DNA of 64,000 nucleotides from the NCBI GenBank assembly GCA_008477525.1, contig SPDT01000008.1:1-64000 (forward strand), in the 5' to 3' direction. Numbering within the stretch: the first letter of the stretch is position 1; each line of letters opens with the position of its first letter. Positions 38,830 through 50,727 of the stretch are shown here, one piece after another. Position numbers and translations under genes: made by a program. This DNA is from Hypomyces perniciosus. Its lineage: Eukaryota; Ascomycota; Sordariomycetes; Hypocreales; Hypocreaceae. A model generated the notes under the pieces. It was not told the origin of the DNA, did not search any database, and saw only the letters and a program-made list of their open reading frames with translations.

Positions 38830-41800
38830 CTTCTACTTTGATATTATATCTTTCTTTATACCTTTTACCTTTACCTTTAAGCTGCTAAAGCTATTTTTTA
38901 TAATAGATAGCGCAGGGGATATTGCTTTTATAAAGCTGGAATTAATAGTCTAGTAGATTAAGTGGATTACTATTCTAACCAACTATATAACTACTGCTAG
39001 GGTCTAGAATAGGATTAATTTTAATCTCTTTAATTAGCTAAATAACTATTTCCCTACTACTAGGCCACTTACTTTAGTAAAAGTAAAGGAAACTGCAATT
39101 AAAGCATTTAGTCTAAACCCCTCTTTAGCTAACATCTCTGCTTACTATAATAGTATACTCCAGGAGCACCAATTCTTCGTTAACGGTAATACCGAGAAGA
39201 GGAAGGCTAAGGTTATTATTCTAAAGTGGATCTAGAAAACAGTTAACTCTAGCATCTATACTTCAGTCCTAGCAGACCTTTAAGCCGCGGCCCTAGCCTT
39301 TACTGCTACTAAAGCAGCCTATAATAACGATAAGGATTCTAACGCAAAGTTTACTATTTGCTAAATCATTAGGAAGCTTAAAGACTGACTAGCTCCTCGC
39401 GAGGATATAATATACAAGGAAGTACGCTTATCCTATTAATATATACTGTATAAAGTAAAGTGCAGGAATATTAGGCTAGAAGTGTAGTATACCTACTAGG
39501 CGTATATTTATATGAGTGCAGTAAAGTATAAGCTTCTTAAGGTTATAGGAATAGCTTCTTAAATAGCTTTTCTTAAAGCTATTAAAGTATACTTTACTTT
39601 AAGCTTTACTGCCTATTATTTATACTATATAGATGGCCTGATTGAGAGCGGTAAAATAAATAAGATCTTCTCTCTCGATTAGCTTAGACAGCTTTTCTTA
39701 AATACTTTAAAGAACGCAGAGAACTATATTTATAGCTTTTATGCAATACTTGGCAACCGCTTTGATAATATATTAGGCAGTAGCAATATACGCTTAAAGC
39801 CTCTTGTTGGTAAAGAGTGCCTTTATGGACCTGAAAGGTATACTTGGCCTTTAGATAATTGTAGCAAGGTATACACTGCGCTTACTGGAAGGCCTAATAA
39901 GAAAGGGAAGTATGCTTTTACGCCTAAGCAGGCTGCAGAGATTCGCGTATACCTGTAAGAAGATAAATAGCAGGTTACTCGCAAGAAGTTTAGTAAAAGG
40001 GGTATTGACTTTACTGCCCTAGTATAAGGAGGAATAGCCTTAACTGTTATAGCTGCTTTAATCTCCCTGGATTTAATTAATAAGGAAGATGCAAGCCTTG
40101 CAGTATACTCGATAAGCGTATCGATATACACTAATATATAGGATACACTTTACCGCCTCTCTTAGAGTACCCTTTTTAATATATATAGTATTATTTATTT
40201 TATAAATAGCAGGAATTACTTTATTCCCAGCTCCTTTATCCTAAGTATAGAAGAGGATTATATTAAAGTAGGAGGAGCTAGCTATTTAATAATTGGAAGA
40301 GGTTATTATCTGCTAAAGGATGCTCTCTATAATCTATATTAAAAGATAATGCACTCTATTAAGCTTTCGGATATAGCTGTAGTTAAAGGATTTTATATTA
40401 ATATTGTATTTTTATTAAAGCTTCAGAAAGTAAGGATTTAGCTAATAGGGTGCGATAATACGCTTTGCACTAGTATAGCTAATTTAAATACTATTGTAGG
40501 GAAGGTAGAGTATAGGTATAATTTTCTATTTCTTTAATATAAGCCCTTATCGCTTTATATTGCCCTTATCCCTAAGTGTACTATACTGAGCAGCTTAACA
40601 GCTCTTTTTATTCTTCCTAATATAGATTATAGCATTTATATAGCGTTAAGAAGCAGGAGAAGACCGATATATAATCCCCTAGTACTATAATATAACTTTA
40701 AACAGCTCTAGCATTTACGATTAGGATATTTAGGCCTAGAAGCGCTTAAAGCGCTTGTAAAAAATGCGAGGAATATATGCATTAAGGGAATTACGCGTAT
40801 AGAATGTAAGGCTTATACTTTTATATACGCGAAACAGGTTATCTCTCGCAGACCATCTAATAGATAAGCACTAAAACTGTTTTTTAAAGTGCACTGAGAT
40901 CTTTAAGACTATTCTAGGGGCTATAATAGGGATAACTAGCTTTTGGTGCTTAAGGAAGAATACGCTATATAGCTATATATATACCCTTTACTAAATAAAG
41001 AACAGGAAACTGTTTTTAATGCTCTTTTTAACTTTATAAGTATAGTAAAGACGCAATATAACGTCTCTATATACTTCCTTAGGCAGGATAATAAAAAAGC
41101 TGTAATTGCGGTTAAAAGCTTATTATACTTCTAGATCTAGGCTAATATAGAGGGTATTATCCTAGAGCTTGCCCCTTTTTATATATATAAGCTGAATAGC
41201 GCTTTGGAATAGGTAGGTTAGGAAGTTATGAATAAGTCGATTAAAATGCTAGAAGCTGCAGGTCTCTTAACCGACTTATGGCCTAAAAGCGCAAGAGCTG
41301 CAGCGCATATTATTAATATAAGTCTTATGCGCAGCCTTAATATAATATTACCTATTAACAAATTAAAGTAATGGTTCCGCGACTTTGCGCCCCTTTTAAT
41401 AAAGGAGCCTTCCGCAGACCTATAGCTAGATTAAAGCGGGCTCTATATATATAGCTGCTGCGCCTATATGCTAAATAGAGACTGCAAGGCTGGCCAGAAA
41501 AAGAAAGAATTTAAAACTAAGCCTAAAGGGCTAATTAGATATTTTATTAGCTATACTGTAAATAATATATATTGCATTTAGTTACCCTGCTTAGTAAAGG
41601 TAATTATTATAAAGAATATATAGTTTAATAAGACTAGCTTCTTTAATAGCAATAAAGAGATTGCGGATAAGCTGTTTATAGCCGAGTTAAATAAACTGTT
41701 TAATAAGGTTAAAGAAGATAAGCCGGAATTTAAACTTTTCCCTATATATATTCCTGCAGTAAAAAATACCTTTATAGGTAATATAGAAAAAGAGAGTATA

Positions 41801-44240
41801 CCTTTAAGGGTAGCAGAGGTATAAAGTGTTAGAAATAGCTTAATAAACGCTCTAAGTAAGCCACCAGCGCACCTAGAAAGACCTCTTAGTCTTTAAACAT
41901 TAAAGGCTACTTTAAAATAGTTAATCTCTATAAATAATACTGGCGCGTTAATGGGAACCCTAGGCAACGCTTTAGTAAATGACCTATCCCCTTTTATAAA
42001 ATAGGATATAGCGGAAAAACAGCCTTATATATTAGGGGTATATAACCTAATAAAAGAGGATAGTCCACTAAAGCTAAAAGTAGATTAGTATATAAAAGAC
42101 TCGCCTATTTCTATAAAAGAAGAGTAGACCTTTAAAGAAATGCCAGCTAGTAATCCTTTAAGCGGCAGAGCAGTAGCTGATATTTGCAGGAGTTTAAGAC
42201 TTTAAGGGAAGTAACCTGCAAGAAAGGCCAATAGATATCTCCTAGTATATAAAATTAAGATATATACCCTAAGCATTACTTTTAAAGATAATAAGCCTAG
42301 TATATATTTAATAATTACTAAGCTTTTTAGTTTAATGCTATATTAACTGCTGCCTAATTAATAGAAGCTAATAAGTAATAAATTAAAGAGTATAGAAATA
42401 GTATTTATTATTTTTAATGCAGTAATAGATTAAAAATCTTTTTCCTAGAAAAGTATAGCTTTTAATAAGCTAACTGTTTACTAGGAGGATTTAGCGAAAC
42501 TGCTAAAAGACTAAAAGGAGCTTATAAAACACTTATTTAAAAATAGGTTTAAGTAAGCTGCGCGTAATAAGATTAACTTTTTATATATAAAAGGAACCTA
42601 GTAAGAGATATTATGCTTAAAGGCGACAATAAAGCTATTACTGGTATGTTAAGTTTTTACCTATAAGTTTAACTAGAATAGAAATCTAGAATACTGTAAA
42701 GCTCGCTTTATAGTCCGCGGGGATTTATAAAAGCGCTCTATTATAGAGAGTATATATACAGCTATATTAGCAGCGCGTTCTTTCTGTGTATTTATTACTC
42801 TTGCAGTAAAATTTAACTTTAAGTTAAAGTAGTATAATATTAAGAATGCTTTTTTTAATGCCTTAAGGGATAAGAACTTAAAATTAATTGTATATAAGCT
42901 CTTTAAGGGTTTTAAGTAGCCGAATATTTGTCTAAAGCTTGCAAAAGCTTTATATAGCTTAAAAGACTTACTAAAGCTATAATTTAATAAACTATCTTTG
43001 ACTTTAAGGTAATAAGGGTTAATCTTAAGCTTTAAAGAGCCCTGTCTTTTTTATAATAAAGCTTGGAAGATTTTTATTGTGTTTTATATAGATAATATTT
43101 TAATTGTATATTATTATAACAATAAAGCTCTTTACACTAAGCTACTAATCGCTTTAAAAGTAAAGTATAAGCTTTATAGTAAAGGAGATGCGCAGTAGTT
43201 TTTAAAGATTAAGATTACCTGAAACTGTATAGAGTATAGGATATACCTTTCCTATAAGACCTATTTTAAGAAAATTGCGAAACGATTTAGGCTTAATAAA
43301 GGAATATAGTTTCCTATAATTCTAATACCTGTTATAGAGCTCTGGAAGAGTATATCGCAAGCTTTAAAAGCAACTATTAAGATATATTAAAAGAAAGTGG
43401 GATTAGTGCTCTATACAGCTATTATAATAAGGCCTGATATAGCTTATAGCGCCTTAGCTTTATTATAGTTTTTAATTAACCCTAGTAAGGAGCACTTTAA
43501 AGCAATTAATTAACTAATCTACTATTTATATATATAGCGTTTCCTAGCTCTTTAGTATAGAGGGAGAGGAGAAATATAGGTTTTAACTGCTTTAAGTAAT
43601 GCTTCCTTTACTAATAATATAGATATTTAGAGATTGTTTTAGGGGTATTTTATTATGCTTTTCTTAGGCTTTATCTAGTAGAATGCAATACGCTAAAGCA
43701 CTGTCAGTATATTAACGACAGAAGTTAAGCTGCTTGCCTTTACTTAAATAGCAAAAGAGGCTATAGGTTTATATTGCCTTTTTTAAGAGATAAAATTTAA
43801 CTTTAGCGCTAATTGGAATATTAATTGTAACAATTAATTAATTATATATTTTATAATCGGAAAGAGTATATAAATTAATACTCGCCTGTATTATATTAAT
43901 ATATAAAATATATAACTTTAATAAAAATACTAGAAAAGATTATTTATAGTTTCCTATCTTTCTATTAACCTTATATTTACTAATAGGTTTACTAAAGCCT
44001 TATTATAGCAGCGCTTTAAGCATTTTAAAGTATTATTAAACTTGGCAGATATATAGTTACTGGAATAGAATATATAAGAATACGGGAAACTGGTTAATTC
44101 TGGCTTATAGGCCGCCAGCTATAAGGGTATATCCTATTACCGCAATAACTATTCTCTAAGAGCTTTCCAGCCTTTACGCGCCTATACGCGAAGGGCGTTA
44201 TTATTGTTATCGCTACTGCCTAAAGCAGCAGCCTTTTTAG
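38830..44240 (+). pseudogene. Copia family D gag-pol, nonsense-riddled but mostly in frame
   Basis: One plus-strand frame can be followed from a Gag-like region (about 38890-40000) through pre-integrase (near 40720-40860, LGLEALKALVKNARN), integrase (40880-41420, with a readable KMLEAAGL and W-x-KSARAAAHIIN), RT (about 42640-43240, CKARFIVRGD and FYIDNILIVYY, where the canonical box is YVDD) and RNase H (43400-44060). Breaks are TAA/TAG at Gln or Trp positions rather than frameshifts, so inactivation is by RIP. Domain order defines Ty1/copia. The start codon and exact 3' end are uncertain: readable protein continues past ADILTK-like text to about 44240. Confidence 0.85.
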
Positions 44241-44546
44241 GGTAAATTAAGTTCGCCTCCTCTAATAGGTTAAATTAAAGGCGTAATGCCTTTTTACACT
44301 AGGTTACTATTTAATTATATAAGCTTGTAAGTATATAAAGAAAAGAGAGTATATTTACCTGGTCGTCCTCTTCACTTATAGCTTAAAAGAGCCGGCATAT
44401 AATTGGTGCAAGCACTGAACGACTATAAAGTATATAATTAAAAAAGCAATACAGGCAAGTTAAAGAGGAGCCTACTAAGGGGCATATTAGTAATTACTAC
44501 CGAAGCAAGCAGCGCACAGCTAAAAGCGGGCGACGGAAATACACTA

Positions 44547-44876
44547 GGAGAAGTCTCCCTTACCGGCAATTGCCGACTTTAGATAACCCTTATAAGGAGG
44601 GGATAACAGTACAGCAATAAAGGCAGCGGCAGGAGCAGTAAAAGGAATAGTAGCAGCAGCGATAAAGGCAGGGGCCGGGACGGCAGTAGCAGGAGGAGGA
44701 GCCGACAAAGATAAGGATAAAGCTGCCTTAGTAGCGAGGCGTACTTTATGAACAGCAGCCAAGTACATGTTAAAAGCGGCAATAGCCGCAGCACGCCTAG
44801 ACTGGCTAGGACTAGCCAGCGCAGGAGTAGGAGCAGGCGCAGGAGCAGGCGCAGGAGCAGTAACAGGCGTGGCCGC
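44547..44876 (-). other. GC-rich cryptic ORF segment in the family D 3' region
   Basis: Counterpart of 29097-29429. The minus strand is open for 110 codons, rich in Ala, Pro and Thr, with a MYLAAVHKVRLATK stretch and a C-terminal LLSPPYKGYLKSAIAGKGD. In the element-sense direction a Gly/Ala/Lys frame is open apart from stops that correspond to CAA or CAG in the sister copy. Length differences between copies are multiples of three. The function and the coding strand are unknown. Confidence 0.45.
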
Positions 44877-45382
44877 TCAGCCAGCTAAGCGACTAACGCC
44901 GCGATAAGCCACCTTTAAGGGGCGACTATAACTACACTTTACCGATAAGGTATTTTTTTTCTGCGGTTTCGCTATTAGCTAATAAATATATAGTGCAAAG
45001 GGAATCAGTCGGAAGCATAATACTTATAGCAGGGGCTATATTACTATTAATATTATTATTAATGTTAATAATAATAATATTAATAATTAAAGAAAAAGAG
45101 CGAGGAATAAAGGCTAGGGGGGCAGCTAATATACCCAGTCTAGCTGTTCAGGACCGATTCACCTGCTTAAGAGCTTTATTATTTAACTTCCTATTATTAC
45201 AGAATAACAATAGCTACAGCGCTTATATTCCTTTCACCTCTACAACAGAATATCAATACGTGTTTACAATAAAGAGCTTTTAATTAAGCAAAAGAGGCTT
45301 TAAGAGCGCGGCCAGTCAGTTACAATACTATAAATAGGCTAGAGTAGCAGTTAATAAGGTATTGGGAATAGCCTTATTAACT

Positions 45383-45390
45383 AGGGGGTG
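45383..45390 (+). promoter_or_regulatory. Polypurine tract, family D
   Basis: AGGGGGTG lies directly before the 3' LTR (from 45391) and matches the complement of TACCCCCTAG at the equivalent place in the minus-strand copy. It is the expected plus-strand primer site. Confidence 0.75.
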
Positions 45391-45656
45391 TATTGGGTTA
45401 AGTAGGCTGGGGCCCTACCGCTTATCAGCACTAGGGAGCTCTTATCTGCTATGTAAGCAGATACGAGCTGACATACACATCGTATAAGCGATGTGTCAGA
45501 CTATGCAGGCGCTTATAAAGCGCCTGCACACAGCTTCTTCTTTGTGTTAGCTATGTGTATATATAGCGAGGCCACTACGGCATATTCTCTTTTATAGAAT
45601 CAAGCTTCGTTTCCCATCTCTCTATGCTCCATATAGCTATGCCGCGCTCCGCCACA
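45391..45656 (+). repeat. 3' LTR, family D
   Basis: 266 bp, from TATTGGGTTAAGTAGGC to CTCCGCCACA, flanked on the right by the TSD TAAAT. Confidence 0.92.
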
Positions 45657-45661
45657 TAAAT

Positions 45662-48600
45662 TAATACTAGATTTTTTTTAAAAGAGGATTAGTTTATTTA
45701 ATAGATAGTATTTATTATATAATAAAGTATTTAAGTCTTTTACTTAAGTAAATAAAATTAGCCTTTAAGCTTTTAAAGATACCAATTTCTTGTTTTAGTT
45801 TAAGGATTATTACTACTTTAATTAACTTAAAGGCTAATAAATAATATTTAATTTTAAGGTAGGTTTTATAAAGGGAGTAAATATATTCTTTAATTATTAG
45901 CTAATAAAGCTATAAAAGGTCTATTGTAATATTATTAATACCTAAGGATATATTTCTTATATATATTATAGCTACTATTACTTTATTTAATAAAACTATT
46001 AAAAGGAGTATAATTTACCATTATTAGTTAATTAAGAATTATAGGTCTTTAATATTATTGGCTATTATATATCTTTTATATATAGTAGTATCAAAGGTAA
46101 TAGCCTTTTCCTTTTAAAAGGTAAAAGTTTAATTATTAATTTATAGTAATAGTAGTTAAAAGACTAGTAATAGCTTTGCCTAGTAAACTATATAGAAAAT
46201 ATCCTTACTTTCTTTAGTACTAATAATATCTTATTAATATACCCTTTTAATATTTTTTACTGTCTTTTTAAAGGATTTTTTAATATTATAAAGATAAATA
46301 TATAATAATATAGCTATAGTTTCTTTAATAATTAACAAAGTTTAATTGCTTTTTTTATACTTAGCCCCCTATTATAATTAAAGAGGTAAATAATTTAATA
46401 GTTAATTTATTATTTTAGTTAATTTATAAAAGAGTAAAAGTAAAATATTAACTGTTTAGTCTATAGCTATTATTATTAATTAAAAGGGGGGGGAGGAGTT
46501 AAGTTTCTTTTTATTAATATAAAAAAGTAGTCTTTATTATTATTTCCTATAATCTTTAATCTTTTAAAGGGCATTAAGCAGTAAATTAAGGCTAAGATTA
46601 TAATATTTAATATAATATAGTTAAAGCTAGCAAATAGGTATTCTTTTAATATCGCTTTTATTAATAAAATATTTAAGAATATTAAATTAATTGTATTGCT
46701 AAGTATATATATTAAGGCATTTAGTAAATTAAAAAAAGAAAAGCTAGCTTTAAAGGCCTAGTTAACTATTAATATTCTTTAAGTTTAATTATTAGTTGTT
46801 TACTATAAAAGTATATTATATTAAAGTCCTTTACTATTATATAGTTTTTAGTCATTTATTATATAAATAAAGTTATAAAGGCTTTAAATATACTATATTT
46901 TCTATAAAGGTTAATAATTATAACTCTATTAATATAAAGTTATTAAACGTCCTAAATAATTTTACTTAATAGTTATTTAACTAAAATCCCTACTTTTCTT
47001 TTTATTTATATAAAGATTTAGGGTTAAATGCTATAGTTAATTTAAGTTATTATTAAAAAGAAAGTTTAAAATATTTTATATATTACTTTATAGCAGTAGC
47101 CCTTTTAAGTAATATTTATATATAACTTTTATATTATACTAATATTATAGCCCTTTTTAACTGTAACCATAAAGGTTATATTATATATTAACTTTGCTTT
47201 ATTAATATTAGCTTAAAATATCCTTTAAGTTTTATTATTTCTAGAATTTAAATTTAATCTTTTAAGATTTATTGAAATTATTAAAGGTTATTATCTTCAA
47301 ATATTACTTTTTCATTATTATTTAAAACTATAATAACCGTTTTACTGCTGCTATAGATAGTAATAACAGGATATTAATAGTTATTATAATTTAAATAGTA
47401 TTTAAGGGCTTAAAGGCTAAAGGGTAAATTTATTAAAAAAATCTCTGCCTTTTATTACTATACTTTTTATAGTTTTATATTTAAATAGTATATTAGCTTT
47501 TTTAACTATAAAGGAATTTAATTAAATATTATTAATATATAGCTTTATATAGTTTTAAATAGTTAATATATTAAATATTTAATAGGTAGATTTATATTTT
47601 ATATTTAAAGCTACTATCTAGTAGTATTTAAGTTTCTTTTTATATATTTATTAAAAATAAATGTCTTAACAGTTTTGATTTTATATTAAAAGGTTAATTT
47701 TTTATATTAGTTTTACTATTTTATTCAAATTAAAAAAGTCAACCTTTTATTAAATAGTTTAAAAAAAAGTAGTATTATTTTCTTTTATTGGTTTTTATAT
47801 AATTATTTTAAGAATTAAATATTAATTAAATTATAGTTAGCTTATATTTTTGCCTTTAATTTAATAGCTTTAATAAAGTTTATTTTTATATTATTAAAAG
47901 AGTTTATAATTTTTTTGAAGTAACTAAAAACTATATATATAAACTATAATTAGGCTGCTTTAACCTTTATAGCTCTTAAATAAATATTAATTTTATTCTT
48001 TTTACTAAAGAGCTATTATTTAATCTTTTAATTAATTAAAGTTATTAACTATTTTATTTTTATTAATAATATTTAAAGGATTATATTAAATCTTTATTTA
48101 ATAATTCTTATAACTATTATATAACTATAATATACTTTATATTACTATATTACGAATCTTAAGTCTAGTTTAATAAAAACTTATAGGTTTTCTTTAGCGT
48201 TAATTAAAGGGATCTTTATTTAATATACCTTAAAAGCTATAGTAGTATAAATTTAAAGGCGTATTTAGTATAATATATTAACTAGGACGTTAATATATAA
48301 TTTACTAGTATAAAAGTCTTAAGTAGCTTTAAGCTATAGTTTAGCAGTAATATTATTATTACTATAATAAGTAATAAAGCTTTAAATTATCTAAATAGTA
48401 ATATTATATTTTCTATCTATTAAAGACTAAACTATAGTATTATTAAATATTTTATAAACTATATCAAGAATAGTTATATGGTCTTTAAATAAAGCCTGGC
48501 TATTAACTTCAATATTTTCTAAACCTTTAAAAGTATTAATTTTAATATTTAATTATATAAAGGATAATAATAAAGAGCTTAAAAAATTAAGTATTATAAA

Positions 48601-48915
48601 ACTATAGTTACTGTTAGTATTAAGCTTTAAGTTTAAGTAAGTTTTAGTATATTAACTTTCTTTTAACTTTATATTAGGCTTAATAGTAATAGTATTAATA
48701 TAGAATTTTATTTCTGCTTTTATAAAAATAATACTCTTTACTTTTGATTATAGTTTCCTAGGTATATGCGTTTTTAAATTAAAAAAAATACTATTTATAG
48801 GCTTTAAGGCTATTGCAAGTAGTAGTTTAGTATATTATTAATATATTAGTAGTATTGCATACAAAAACATTAATATAAAGTGCTAAGACCTAGCATTATA
48901 GGAGGGAAGTTTATT
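45662..48915 (-). mobile_element. LINE (non-LTR retrotransposon), 5' half
   Basis: Continues the element at 36074-38524 across the copia insertion; total length without copia is about 5.7 kb. Minus-strand reading of 45781-45955 gives the start of a LINE reverse transcriptase: LGINNITIDLL (from PGxDGI), then IIKEYIYSLYKTYL, then YYLLAFK-x-x-KVVIILK (from GYFPxxWKxAxVVxIPKPGK). The upstream part, where an endonuclease would lie, is too damaged to read. The 5' end is at the 12-bp TSD at 48916-48927. Confidence 0.78.
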
Positions 48916-48927
48916 TATAATGCCTAT

Positions 48928-49132
48928 TATATATATTATATTAAGTTTAAAGTAGGCGGGGTAGCTGGTCCTAGCTTAATTCTTATTGTTAAGGATAAAA
49001 GAGAATTCCTGACTTACATTAAAGTTCTTCTAGAACTCGGTCCTAGCGTCAGGCCTATTTCTGAGTCTAGCCAGAATAGGAAGGTTATCCAATTACACTG
49101 AGATCCTTACTTTTTAGCCCTCCTTTTTAACA
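48928..49132 (-). mobile_element. Family C solo LTR, right portion
   Basis: Completes the LTR begun at 35699, ending GCCCTCCTTTTTAACA followed by TSD ATATA. It is less AT-mutated than the left portion: GGCGGGGTAGCTGGTCC is intact. Confidence 0.8.
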
Positions 49133-49420
49133 ATATACAGATAGACCTAGTTTAATACAAAACAACCTTCTTCCCCCTTCAATATATAACCCTACCTGTG
49201 ACTTCATAGCCGCTAAGGTGTATAAAGGTAACTGTTAGTTACTTTCGGCTGCTGGCATTATGATCAAATGATCCGCCGTATCTCTTAGTCCCTATATTAC
49301 TCGATTGCCGCTTCATGGTTCTGTCAGGAGCGCGGGAACCGCGCTCGATACCAGTCATTGTATATGGGTGTGCATATATGTTGTGTATATGTTTAAGAGT
49401 GCCAATTCCCCCTCAACAAA
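49133..49420 (+). mobile_element. Family E LTR, right portion
   Basis: Matches the last ~285 bp of the LTR at 23961-24370, ending GTGCCAATTCCCCCTCAACAAA. It is clearly less RIP-mutated than the left portion at 35578-35698 (for example 'ggagcgcgggaaccgcgctc' is retained). The sequence after it, TTATGTTGGTCCTAGG, could be the start of an internal region but was not confirmed as a PBS. Confidence 0.75.
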
Positions 49421-50199
49421 TTATGTTGGTCCTAGGGGCGATCTTTTGTTGGTTTTATATATATTTAGGCGTATTATTTCCTCCTTAACAATGCAGTATA
49501 GGCGGAATTAGTTAATTAATATATGTATTGTTAAAAGAGGTATTATTAAACAGAGTCGGCTTATTTAATAAAGTAAACGTAATAGGCTTAAAGCCTTTAA
49601 ATACATTAAAAATAAAGTTTAAATCTATATTAAGTTATAGTATTAATAATATATAATTGTATTCATAATAGCTTTATAAAGGCAGCGCCTTTAATAAAAG
49701 AAAACTTTTTTATTATAGCTTAAATTAGCCTAGTGATACGCATAAAAGCGTATCCTTCCGTTTCCTTTCCTTTCCTTTCCTTTCCTTCCCCCTTTATCCT
49801 TTATTATCACCTTTCCACCCCTTTTAGCCCATTATGCATAACCTAGGCTTTATTAACGTAACCTCTTTGAACTAAGGCTTTAGATATTGATTTGGTGTAG
49901 CGGTATAGGAAATATAGGGATTAGCTAAAAAAAAGAGGCTAGTCTATTTACTATACAAATAGATATTTAATGCAATGCAAATAGCAATTCTCTAAAAGAT
50001 ACCTCCAAGCTTCTTAATTACTTTACAACCCTCCTTTATACTATAAGCATTATGAATTATACCTATTCCTTTTCTGATATGCATAAAAGCGTATCCTTCT
50101 CTTTCCTTTCCTTTCCTTCCCTTATCATTAACCTTTCCACTCCTTTTAGCCCATTGTGTATCATTTTCGCTATAATTCATCTTTACATGTTTTTAAAAC
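49421..50199. repeat. Spacer with duplicated (CCTTT)n-containing segments
   Basis: Two ~85-105-bp direct repeats (49735-49838 and 50076-50158) share GATAYGCATAAAAGCGTATCC (a hairpin in the first copy), a CTTTC/CCTTT microsatellite, and the motif CCTTTTAGCCCATT. The rest is AT-rich with no gene seen. These may be terminal repeats of a short non-autonomous element, but no TSD was found. Confidence 0.6.
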
Positions 50200-50727
50200 C
50201 TACACTCCGCCTATAGCTGGCCAACCAACTTTTATAAAAGTCCTATTAGGAGGCATATAAGGGATATCTAGAAGCGACATATTATATTCGTATTCGCTTT
50301 CCCACCACTTAGCCACTAGTTGACGCACTGCAGCACCTAGGATTCATATAACATTTCTAAAAATCTACAGAAATTGTAGGTTAAACAGGAACACTTACTT
50401 TTATTACAGTACGGCTCCTTATCAGAGCTAGATCGCTCGGCATTGTTAAATCGATCTAGGCCCAGAAAGTCGAGCTCGACACCAAAGCAAGGCCGCAATA
50501 TGTAGATACCACCCTTTGACGGCCACCCGTGGACTGTTACGCCACCGCCGACCCCGAATTTGGCCCTGAACTGGTGAGGGGAAAGAGGGCAGTGCGGATG
50601 CTGGTTTTCATGCCGTAGTTACTTCTGCTTCCGCTGGGCTTGGTTGGCCGTACATAGAAAGAAACTGTGGCAGTGCCCAATGTGCAACTGCTATTGCAGG
50701 AGCAAGGAGAAGTAGAAGAAGCAGCAT
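50200..50727 (-). pseudogene. Small secreted protein gene, frameshifted
   Basis: The minus-strand ATG at 50727 opens a signal peptide-like N-terminus (Met, a run of Leu, then APAIAVAHW) followed by LPQFLSMYGQPSPAEAE. A frame break near 50600-50620 separates it from FRAKFGVGGGVTVHGWPSKG, CFGVELDFLGLDRF and a Cys near the exon end. A 71-bp GT-AG intron (50328-50398, GTAAGTG...CTGCAG) joins exon 1 to exon 2 so that the codon AAA is followed by an ATG spanning the junction; exon 2 then reads RQLVAKWWESEYEY and ends GWPAIGGV-stop. The pattern recalls small secreted proteins found near subgroup-C chitinases in ascomycetes. This is from memory and the function is unknown. It lies divergent to the chitinase relic. 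Confidence 0.65.

Larger units (their letters stand above)
38525..45656 (+). mobile_element. Full-length Ty1/copia element, family D (best preserved)
   Basis: A 7.1-kb element with 266-bp LTRs at both ends, perfect TSD TAAAT (38520-38524 and 45657-45661), a half-tRNA PBS after the 5' LTR and a G-rich PPT before the 3' LTR. gag-pol is readable for almost its whole length in one frame through RIP-type stops. It is inserted in a LINE. Its ~1.1-1.3-kb region between pol and the 3' LTR is long for copia and includes a GC-rich cryptic ORF. Confidence 0.92.

Noticed and set aside
39823..40131. 102-codon minus-strand open frame
   Set aside because: Antisense to the readable Gag-Pol frame of the plus-strand family D copia; no independent support.
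44579..44794. 71-codon minus-strand Leu-rich frame
   Set aside because: Out-of-frame shadow of the GC-rich cryptic ORF; composition-driven.
44993..45283. 96-codon plus-strand frame with a hydrophobic stretch resembling a transmembrane segment
   Set aside because: The hydrophobic run is encoded by an ATT/TTA simple-sequence tract and the frame is not preserved in the sister copy; probably chance.
48880..49101. 73-codon plus-strand frame
   Set aside because: Spans the junction of the LINE end and the family C LTR; not a gene.
49305..49511. 68-codon plus-strand frame
   Set aside because: Within the family E LTR and its flank; no coding signal.
1..50000. CRISPR array or bacterial operon structure
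   Set aside because: No regularly spaced repeats with unique spacers and no prokaryotic gene organisation; the features are those of a RIP-affected fungal repeat region.
49992..50180. 62-codon minus-strand frame
   Set aside because: Covers the (CCTTT)n-containing repeat; Lys/Gly/Arg-rich only because of the microsatellite.
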